From assembly GCA_025963775.1 (NCBI GenBank), contig JAOQAD010000022.1, forward strand, positions 1 to 53,898: 53,898 nt of DNA, written 5' to 3'. The stretch is from Bacteroidota bacterium. Lineage in GTDB: Bacteria > Bacteroidota > Bacteroidia > 2-12-FULL-35-15. The notes under the pieces are model-generated. The model did no database searches, was not told the DNA's origin, and saw only the letters and a program-made list of their open reading frames with translations. The translations under genes were made by a program, and so were the position numbers. Position 1 is the first letter of the stretch, and the number at the start of each line of letters is the position of its first letter. Below are positions 25,957 to 33,273 of this stretch, in pieces.

Positions 25957-27627
25957 ATGAAAGAACAAGTACTGATACATGAAATTAAATCAAGCCCCGA
26001 TTCTCAGAATAATGCGAAAGCCCTGCTGAGCCCGGATGGAAAAGGATTTTACTGGGATGATAAAAAATTTAATTACGTAAATGCCGGTGATTATGTATTC
26101 ATCGTAAATCCCGCGGGGAGATGGGCTTATTTTACCAGGGTGGCTCAAAAGAACATTCACGCAGGTTATGATCAAAAGAAACGCAGATCTGTTTTTACTC
26201 ATAAGAATGTCGGGTACACGGTGGAAGATCCGGACGGACGCTTTCATGTTTTTGTTTATTTTGAAATCATTGAAAGACAGGAACTGCCTGAAGGCTGGAA
26301 CTGGAAAGATCCCTTACGGAGCTCGGAGCAGCTGTATCTCTGGGCCTTTGATATAGCAGAGCCCGGAAAAAGATTGTCAAGGATCCAGGACCTGAAAAAA
26401 GTATTCACTAAAAAAAGGCCGGCTGAGCTTTTGCAGAAAGTGGAAGGCTTATTGAAAAATATTCCTTTAACCAATAAGCAGGCAATGACTGTAAAGCAAA
26501 TGTCGCCTGGTGAGATCGTTAAGCATGTGCATGCTTATATGTCTTCCGGCGGATTTCAATACCAGGAAGAGGAGATCGCGAACTTTTACCTCGCATTAAA
26601 AACAAAGCCTTTTGTAATACTGGCCGGAATCTCGGGCACAGGCAAAACCCAGTTGCCGCGGAAGTTTGCCGCTGCCATCGGAATGGATGACTCACAGGTG
26701 ATCCAGGTGCCGGTACGGCCCGACTGGACAGATGGAAGCGATCTGTTGGGCTATACTTCACTGGATGGAAAATTTATTCCGAAGGACCTGACTGTGGCTA
26801 TTAAAAAAGCGAAGGAGAATTCCGACAAGCCCTATTTTTTTATTTTGGATGAAATGAACCTGGCGCGGGTGGAGCATTATTTCAGTGATTTCTTAAGCGT
26901 GATCGAAACGAGGGAATGGGATAAAAACAAAAAAATAAAAACCGATGCTGTTTTAAGAAAAGAATCCCTGCAGAATGCATCCAATGCCGCCGCGTTTGAT
27001 AATTACCAGTGGCCGCAGAATTTATACCTGGTAGGAACAGTGAACATGGATGAAACAACGCATACCTTTTCAAGAAAAGTATTGGACAGGGCCAATTCGA
27101 TCGAAATGAACAATGTTGATCTTAACTGGAGCGGCGGAAGCGGGCCAAAGGTGGAAGGGCTGAAGGGGATTACGAATGAGCTGTTTGTGACAGAGTTCAT
27201 TGGTGCAAAAGATCTGAGCGAAAAGGAAAAGGAATCGGTGGCGGATGAACTGAAGCTCCTGATTGGGGTGAATAAAATACTGGAAATGGCAGGCCTGCAT
27301 TTTGCGTATCGTGTACGCGATGAGGTTGCATTTTACCTCGTGCTGAATAAAAAATACGGCATCATGAAAGATATTGCGGCAATGGACTTTCAGCTGGTCC
27401 AAAAGGTACTGCCACGGATCCATGGAAGCTCCGAGCGAGTCCAGGTATTGCTGGTGGAGCTGTTGAACCTCCTGGAAAAAACAAGTTTTAAAAGCACCGG
27501 CTTTGAATACGAGCAGTATAAAGATAAGATAGAGCACATGGATTTTACGTATAAACGTTCTTCTTCCAAGATCGTATTCATGTTAAAGCGGTTTGAGGAT
27601 GATCGTTTTACTTCCTTCTGGCTGTGA
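25957..27627 (+). CDS. McrB-like AAA+ ATPase/GTPase of a type IV restriction-like system
   Basis: 556 residues from the ATG at 25957; an in-frame ATG at 25936 is an alternative. The N-terminal ~130 residues (GDYVFIVNPAGRWAYFTRV) look like an EVE/PUA-type fold, the sort of module that recognises modified bases in McrBC variants. The AAA+ core has Walker A GISGTGKTQ near 224-231, VPVRPDWTDGSDLLGYT, Walker B FILDEMN near 295-300 and GTVNMDETTHTFSRKVLDRAN near 360, a close relative of the McrB MNTADRS region. It should form a ring that drives the nuclease partner. Its stop overlaps the GTG start of that partner (GTGA). Confidence 0.85.
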   Translation: MKEQVLIHEIKSSPDSQNNAKALLSPDGKGFYWDDKKFNYVNAGDYVFIVNPAGRWAYFTRVAQKNIHAGYDQKKRRSVFTHKNVGYTVEDPDGRFHVFVYFEIIERQELPEGWNWKDPLRSSEQLYLWAFDIAEPGKRLSRIQDLKKVFTKKRPAELLQKVEGLLKNIPLTNKQAMTVKQMSPGEIVKHVHAYMSSGGFQYQEEEIANFYLALKTKPFVILAGISGTGKTQLPRKFAAAIGMDDSQVIQVPVRPDWTDGSDLLGYTSLDGKFIPKDLTVAIKKAKENSDKPYFFILDEMNLARVEHYFSDFLSVIETREWDKNKKIKTDAVLRKESLQNASNAAAFDNYQWPQNLYLVGTVNMDETTHTFSRKVLDRANSIEMNNVDLNWSGGSGPKVEGLKGITNELFVTEFIGAKDLSEKEKESVADELKLLIGVNKILEMAGLHFAYRVRDEVAFYLVLNKKYGIMKDIAAMDFQLVQKVLPRIHGSSERVQVLLVELLNLLEKTSFKSTGFEYEQYKDKIEHMDFTYKRSSSKIVFMLKRFEDDRFTSFWL

Positions 27628-30047
27628 GCAACGCGCTGAAATATAATTTCTCCGGGCCCGGCTGCGGTTCGCTGGAGCTTGAACTGGATGAGTCATCCAG
27701 GCAGGTGTACCATGCCTCATTGCCGGCGACTGTTCTCTCTACGGTGGAAGGGCTTGAAGCCGATCCCGGGCAGGACATAAACGGGATTCATTTTTTTGAA
27801 TGGCAAAACCTGCACTATTCCTATATAAACGGGAATGACAGCTTGTTCAGGCCGCCGTTCAGATTAAAAATAAACGAGCGTGTTCATAAAGAATCCCATT
27901 TCAGGAACAACATTCATTTGCTGAGCGGGAACTTCTCCTTTAAGGATGAAGTGGGTGAAACCTGCATTGAGATCCGGGATGCCGATAACAGGCTGATCTT
28001 CCGGCTTACAGCCGAAGTGTTTCCGCAAAAGATGGATTACAGCTCGGATTATAAGACAATGATGGCAGATATCTCTTCCATTATCCAGAACCTTGCGCTT
28101 GATTCATTAAAAGATACATACCGCAAAAGCAGGGCGAAACTTTCCGGGCATACCATACAGCATGAATGGTGGGGCATTCTTGATGTGTTGTTTGAGCAGC
28201 TTGTCATTCATCTCGGAGTTATAAAACGGCAGCCGGTGCACGAGATCAGGAGCCAGGAAAAAGTATTGCCTGTTGAAAAGATCAGGCAGGCATCCAAGCG
28301 GAATACCGACTGGCTGAGAAAGAATGCCCGGTATTCAAACAAGACCGGCAAGGGCTTAAAAGTGGGAGACAGGTATTTTACACATTCCCTTTCAGGTAAA
28401 AAGTATGTCACCTACAACACTTATGAAAACCGTTTTGTTGCATGGGCGGTAAAAAACATAATTGTACAGCTCGGCAATTATTATGAGCATATCAGCAAAA
28501 ACTCCGGGAATAAAGACTTTTCCGACCTGCTTTCCAGGATGAAAAAATACCAGGGTAAGCTGCAGGGAATTCTTCACCAGGATCCTTTCAATGAAGCGGG
28601 GGAGTTTGAAAAGCGTTCGCATTTTTCAGCTTCTCTTACACGCGGTGCCGGCTACAGGGATTTTATGCATGTGTACCTGATGCTCGCGCGCGGGCTTGAA
28701 ATCACCAACAACGATATTTTTAAGATCGGGCAAAAGAATATTTCAACGCTGTATGAATACTGGTGTTTTTTAATGCTTGTAAAACTGTTAAAGGAACAGA
28801 ATGGCAATGCGGTGGATTTTCAGGATCTCATAAAAGTAAGGTCGGGAAAGTACAGGGTTGTTTTAAAGAAAGGGGAAGCGTCGAAAGTGCGTTTCAAAAA
28901 ATCCGTCACCGGTGAAAGTACAACCATTTATTTTAACAAAGAATTCAGGTCCGACGGATTAAAGATCTTCACCTTCAATCAGAGGCCCGATTATTCGATA
29001 AAATTCAATAAAAACGGTTTTGAAAAACCATTCTGGTATTTATTCGATGCCAAATACAGGTTTGAGGAAAATAGAAGCAGGGCCTCGGAAAGCAAGAATA
29101 ACTTTAATGTCCCTCAGGATGCTATCGGCCAGCTCCACAGGTATCGCGATGCCATCCTGCATACGCAACCTGCAAGCTCCACCTACAGGAGCGCTATGAA
29201 AAACCTTGGCGGTGTTATCCTGTACCCGTATCCCTTACCGGAAGAAGCATTTAAATCAAATGATTACTACAAAAGCATCAGCGAGGTAAATATCGGTGCC
29301 ATGCCTTTTTTGCCAGGCAAAACAAAGCTCGTGAATGAATTCCTGAACAGGTTGATCAACAAAAGCCCGGAAGAGCACTTTGAGCAGTTCATTGAAATGG
29401 ACCGCTCTGAGTATGATGAGAACCGTGATCTGTGGAATGAATGGGTGACGATCAGCGTGATCCCGAAAGACTGCCAGGAGGAAAGAATAAAATTCATGCA
29501 GGACAGAAATATCTTTCACATTCCTTATGTAGCCAATCTTCATTCAAAGCTATACATGACCAAAAAGCTGTTGGCATGCAGGTCGGGAAGCAGGGAAGCA
29601 TGGCTGTATGATGTGGAAAATTGGGAGCTTATGAATAATAAGGAGCTTAGACAGCTTGGTACAGGCTGGGATCATAAAAAAGACAAATACGTAGTTTTTC
29701 ACCTTGCCAACGGCAGGGAGATCAGGACACCGGAGAAGATCAGCCCTTCGCGCTATCGCTATGCTACGCTCGAAGGATTGAATGCCTATCTGAAAGATCC
29801 TTCAAAGGATAGAAACAGTTTTTATTTAACCAATCCGGATGCGGCGAGGTTGCATAAAGAGCTTGTAAAAAATGAGCTCATTTTTGAGCTTGGCTGGGGG
29901 CGGGATGAAAATGATCCTTCTCTTGTCGGGTTCAGGATCGGGGGAATAATGCTGAGCTCTTCTGAGAATTTCCAGTCCCTGCACTATAAGTTTGACGGGA
30001 AAGACCTTCACCTGGCCGAAGTGCTGAAGCTGCTACTGAAGTCATAG
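27624..30047 (+). CDS. DUF2357 / PD-(D/E)XK nuclease, McrC-like partner
   Basis: 807 residues, GTG start inside the McrB stop (GTGA). The N-terminal part matches the DUF2357 layout found in McrC homologues. The nuclease motif is visible around residues 455-477: RPDYSI (Asp456) then LFDAKYRF (Asp475-Ala-Lys477), the PD...DxK triad, with Gln-containing DAIGQLHRYRDAI after it, typical of DUF524/McrC nucleases. A further ~250-residue C-terminal extension holds a compact beta-rich segment near 645-720 that might be another base- or nucleic-acid-reading module. Predicted to cut DNA, probably modified phage DNA, when stimulated by the McrB-like ring. Confidence 0.82.
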   Translation: MSNALKYNFSGPGCGSLELELDESSRQVYHASLPATVLSTVEGLEADPGQDINGIHFFEWQNLHYSYINGNDSLFRPPFRLKINERVHKESHFRNNIHLLSGNFSFKDEVGETCIEIRDADNRLIFRLTAEVFPQKMDYSSDYKTMMADISSIIQNLALDSLKDTYRKSRAKLSGHTIQHEWWGILDVLFEQLVIHLGVIKRQPVHEIRSQEKVLPVEKIRQASKRNTDWLRKNARYSNKTGKGLKVGDRYFTHSLSGKKYVTYNTYENRFVAWAVKNIIVQLGNYYEHISKNSGNKDFSDLLSRMKKYQGKLQGILHQDPFNEAGEFEKRSHFSASLTRGAGYRDFMHVYLMLARGLEITNNDIFKIGQKNISTLYEYWCFLMLVKLLKEQNGNAVDFQDLIKVRSGKYRVVLKKGEASKVRFKKSVTGESTTIYFNKEFRSDGLKIFTFNQRPDYSIKFNKNGFEKPFWYLFDAKYRFEENRSRASESKNNFNVPQDAIGQLHRYRDAILHTQPASSTYRSAMKNLGGVILYPYPLPEEAFKSNDYYKSISEVNIGAMPFLPGKTKLVNEFLNRLINKSPEEHFEQFIEMDRSEYDENRDLWNEWVTISVIPKDCQEERIKFMQDRNIFHIPYVANLHSKLYMTKKLLACRSGSREAWLYDVENWELMNNKELRQLGTGWDHKKDKYVVFHLANGREIRTPEKISPSRYRYATLEGLNAYLKDPSKDRNSFYLTNPDAARLHKELVKNELIFELGWGRDENDPSLVGFRIGGIMLSSSENFQSLHYKFDGKDLHLAEVLKLLLKS

Positions 30048-30082
30048 TACGGTCGTGGCATAAAATTTTACCTCCAGCCACG

Positions 30083-30511
30083 ATGACCAGGTTCAAAATT
30101 CCCTACAGGCTTATTCTTTCAGTAATGGCAGGAATTGCCATTGCAGCCGTTTTTTCGGTGCTTACCCATTTGCTGCTTTATGCTGCAGGAATGGCCCCGC
30201 CGCTTTTCAAGCCGATGTTCGACAAGCACGACCTTATCATTTCGCTCATCTATCACAGTGTATATGCTATAGCAGGCGCTTTTGTCACAGCCTGGATCGC
30301 CAGGAAACAAGCCCGCAAAGCTGTTTTTATCCTGGGCTCAAAGGAAGCGATCATGTGGGTGGTGGGGATGGTGCTGCTCTGGCATCACTCTCCTCCCTGG
30401 TTCAACATTACCAAGGCCGTTCTCGGGCCTCCCCTGGCATGGTTCGGCGGAAAGCTGTACCAGCTGTATAAAAAGAAGCATGATCCTGCAAACGCTCCTC
30501 CCGCAGTGTAA
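30083..30511 (+). CDS. Small multi-pass membrane protein downstream of McrBC-like pair
   Basis: 142 residues with three to four hydrophobic segments (ILSVMAGIAIAAVFSVLTHLLLYAA near 9-35, LIYHSVYAIAGAFVTAWIA near 51-69, and the segment around VVGMVLLW) and a basic C-terminal tail (KKKHD). No family recognised. It starts 35 bases after the nuclease gene in the same direction, so it may belong to the same transcript; whether it works in defence is unknown. Confidence 0.6.
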   Translation: MTRFKIPYRLILSVMAGIAIAAVFSVLTHLLLYAAGMAPPLFKPMFDKHDLIISLIYHSVYAIAGAFVTAWIARKQARKAVFILGSKEAIMWVVGMVLLWHHSPPWFNITKAVLGPPLAWFGGKLYQLYKKKHDPANAPPAV

Positions 30512-30717
30512 TAGCCATACAGCGAGAATAAATAGCTGAAATCCGCTATAAAATAGCCCAAAGCCAGCATTTTCACATTTTTTGGCAAATCCAGCCGCAT
30601 AAGCCGGAGGCAATCGCGTTATATATATGTAATCAGCATAAGCCAAAAGGCCCTAAGAAAAAGCTGAAAAGGCAGATTGAATAGCCGGGATATTTTAAAC
30701 ATTTAAAACTAAATCAG

Positions 30718-30867
30718 ATGAAAGCTACCCTCTTAAATACACTCGTAACCAAACTCAGAAACGCAATAATGATCATTCGCTTGCACAGGCGCTTCAGCGT
30801 TAAAGCAATACCTGTAAGAGTGGAAAGAAAGATCCTGGTTCCGGAAAAGTATCAGAACAGGTATTAA
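30718..30867 (+). CDS. Candidate 49-residue basic small protein
   Basis: ATG at 30718, TAA at 30865-30867. The peptide begins MKATLLNTLVTKLRNAIMII, continues RLHRRFSVKAIPVRVERKIL and ends VPEKYQNRY. It is strongly basic with an amphipathic N-terminal half. No family recognised and there is no known promoter match. It is supported mainly by length without stops, plausible amino acid make-up and a strong terminator 30 bases after the stop, which shows that something short is transcribed here. It could also be a small RNA whose ORF is accidental. Confidence 0.4.
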   Translation: MKATLLNTLVTKLRNAIMIIRLHRRFSVKAIPVRVERKILVPEKYQNRY

Positions 30868-30897
30868 ACAAAAGATCATTTACTATTAAATTCTATG

Positions 30898-30923
30898 AAA
30901 CGGCCGCTTATGCGGCCGTTTTT
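30898..30923 (+). terminator. Rho-independent terminator
   Basis: AAACGGCCGC-TTAT-GCGGCCGTTT (30898-30921), a perfect 10-bp stem with 4-nt loop, then T-rich sequence. Ends the small-ORF transcript. Confidence 0.85.
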
Positions 30924-31248
30924 GTTTATTGCCCGTCCTGTTCCACTCGTCTTTTTTCATGATGTCACAGAACGCGAAAAGTGTCCATAGAAATTTCTGT
31001 TTGTCTTCCGAACTTTGCCAAACTTGTTAAACATGCCGTTTGGCAAGACGAAGTGCGTTTTTTTACTTATTAACAAAATCTAAATTAGTATACCATATGG
31101 TTGTTTTTTGCGTTCGAATGTTTTAAATATGCAATACACAGGCAGATCTTTAGAAAAATAAGATTCCGGAAGATCAACCAAAGGTTAACAAACTGAAAAA
31201 CTGACACTATTTACCTGAATAGCGTTATACATATAAAAATAGAGTATT
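30924..31248. promoter_or_regulatory. Leader region of the giant-gene cluster with an inverted repeat
   Basis: 325 bases with no supported gene. An exact 9-bp inverted repeat, TTGCCAAAC (31015-31023) and GTTTGGCAA (31038-31046), with 14-nt spacing, could be an operator or hairpin; it is followed by GCGTTTTTTT. No exact TAnnTTTG box was found in front of the ATG at 31249. The region is AT-rich like the genes behind it. Confidence 0.4.
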
Positions 31249-33273
31249 ATGGCTGATTTTTTCTTTTTTACGGATATTGACCTTTTAAATAATCAAATAT
31301 CAAGTCAGGCGTTTGGCGCGGCGGGGAATGTTTCTTCTGCAGACCAGTATAGAACAACAAGCCTCCATTCCTCTTCTGGCAGTCCGCGGGCCTACGCAAT
31401 GTGTGATGGCTCTCTATGCATCCAACAGGATCAAAGTAACGCTTCTTTAATAAACCTGATCTTAAAACCAGAGAAAAACCCTGAAATAAATTTCTCTAAA
31501 ATTAAATATGTCATTTACAAAGGGATTTTAAAAAGTTCACTTTTGGATGGAAGTGGCAATGTTGTTATCAATCCGAATAATGATCTTACGGCAAGTATTA
31601 AAAGGTCTTGGGATGCATATTTATTAAGCACGTCTGCACCATCAAGCTTGCCGCCGGAGGAGTCTTTAGGTATTAATTTAAACGCTTCTGTAACTAATTA
31701 TTCGGATTCAGACCTCATTGATAATCTGTTTTATAGGGAGAGTGTAACTTTTCAGCTGCCAACTGTAAGTGGTGGCTGGTTAATAGGAGACTTCAGCCCC
31801 TCTCTTTTTGGGCTTGAAATAATTATTGAGAATATCGGTTATGATCCTGTGTTAAAACTGGGAAGAAACCTGGAGAATTTTATAATCGTGCCAGACTTAC
31901 CTGCCGGCTATACAAATGTTCAGTATTTTCAGTACTGGCATAAAAAGGAGGAGATACTTAATTTTGTTGACCCATGCGCCTTTTACGGTTCTTTTTATAG
32001 CAGTAAGATTAAAGCAAGAACATTTGCGGGCAGCTTTGACTCTAAATCCGGTAATGATATTTATGATGAACTATTAAAAGGAACTCAAAATACAGCTGGT
32101 ACTGATGGAAGCTTTTTTAACAGGAATAAAACTTATATTGATATCAGGAATGACAATAATCAATCAATTAATTACTACAAAAATTATGGTAACGATATCC
32201 AGGTAGCTTATGATTCCACTGCTGTCCTTTCAGTAGCCGATTATTATCAAAGTGGCTGGCCGTTGCTGGTGCTGGATAATTCAGCATTCCCTACAGGCAA
32301 CACTTCATCGGATAATTTATTGAGACTTTCGTTCCCTCAAGAGTTTAATACTAAGCCTTTAGTATACATTTCTCAGGGCTTCCGCCATTTCAGCGTAAAT
32401 ACATTTCGCCGGCTCAAAAACAAAAAGAAGTTTGTAGAACTAACGTATATTGAGAGCTCTTTCTTTACGGATGAGCTCCATCTCGCAGTTCCAAATAATT
32501 CGGGGGCTGGTGATACAACCATTATTTCAAGTGTTATCCTGTTAAGGTATATTAAACAAATAGATGAAGGGCAGTACCCGGTGCAAGCGGGAAGTATTAC
32601 CCAAAGACAGAATGCAATAGATAACCTTTTCGCACCTTTTAATATGCGGATCCCGTTTTCAGCATCCCCGGGAATAAGATTAAAAGTGTTCGAAGAAGAG
32701 ACCTTTGTAAACAAGTCCTTCTCCAAGGACCAGTTTACTGCCAGGGTAGGCATAGCAGAAGACATGTATAACATTACTTTATTTGCGTATGCCAAGGACA
32801 TTAGGAAAAATAGCAGCATTGGAGTTGGTAAGCCGATATTAATAGTATCAGAAAAAACAAAGGAAGAAGATTACTTTGTGAGTTTGCTGAATAAAAGAAC
32901 GTTTAAAAATCAACTTTCAAGTGCCAAAATACAACTGGCTTCCAGCGATGTTGATTATCTGACTTTTTCATCGGGTAGTTTTCTTGAGCATGGACTGGAA
33001 AAAATAAGCAGGGCAAAATCCGAAGAGATAGTTATTCTTACAATTGACAAATCTTCTTTTAATGCCATGCAGGGCTTATTAGCTACCAATAATGTATTAA
33101 TGGATTACAAAGTTTATATAGGAGCGGGTAAGGTTGATACCTTATTGGATGAGGGTAACCAGGAATATACTGTTTTTGAGATTGTACTCCGCGGTTTTAT
33201 TGATAATAGCGGGAATCTTGAGATGATTGAAATACCTACTAACGAAAAAATGTACAGTCATGACAATATTTAG
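31249..33273 (+). CDS. Large protein of unknown function, first of the giant-gene cluster
   Basis: 674 residues, no signal peptide, no membrane segment, no T9SS tail. N-terminus MADFFFFTDIDLLNNQ. Around 240-330 lies a segment with FVDPCAFYGSFYSSKIKAR and KTYIDIRNDNNQSINYYKNYGN that reads like a conserved domain, but I cannot name it. The composition is rich in Ser, Asn, Tyr and Phe, with alternating hydrophobic strands suggesting a beta-rich protein. About 30-38% G+C in sampled lines, well below the core genes. The stop overlaps the next ORF by 14 bases, so the two are translationally coupled. Confidence 0.7.
   Translation: MADFFFFTDIDLLNNQISSQAFGAAGNVSSADQYRTTSLHSSSGSPRAYAMCDGSLCIQQDQSNASLINLILKPEKNPEINFSKIKYVIYKGILKSSLLDGSGNVVINPNNDLTASIKRSWDAYLLSTSAPSSLPPEESLGINLNASVTNYSDSDLIDNLFYRESVTFQLPTVSGGWLIGDFSPSLFGLEIIIENIGYDPVLKLGRNLENFIIVPDLPAGYTNVQYFQYWHKKEEILNFVDPCAFYGSFYSSKIKARTFAGSFDSKSGNDIYDELLKGTQNTAGTDGSFFNRNKTYIDIRNDNNQSINYYKNYGNDIQVAYDSTAVLSVADYYQSGWPLLVLDNSAFPTGNTSSDNLLRLSFPQEFNTKPLVYISQGFRHFSVNTFRRLKNKKKFVELTYIESSFFTDELHLAVPNNSGAGDTTIISSVILLRYIKQIDEGQYPVQAGSITQRQNAIDNLFAPFNMRIPFSASPGIRLKVFEEETFVNKSFSKDQFTARVGIAEDMYNITLFAYAKDIRKNSSIGVGKPILIVSEKTKEEDYFVSLLNKRTFKNQLSSAKIQLASSDVDYLTFSSGSFLEHGLEKISRAKSEEIVILTIDKSSFNAMQGLLATNNVLMDYKVYIGAGKVDTLLDEGNQEYTVFEIVLRGFIDNSGNLEMIEIPTNEKMYSHDNI

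Noticed and set aside
27624..30047. BREX or Dnd/Ssp system membership of the nuclease
   Set aside because: No PglX, BrxC, DndB-E or Ssp partners nearby; the coupled McrB-like ATPase explains it better.
30511..30717. Possible CRISPR-like spaced repeats
   Set aside because: The repeated words are only 6-7 bases and irregularly spaced.
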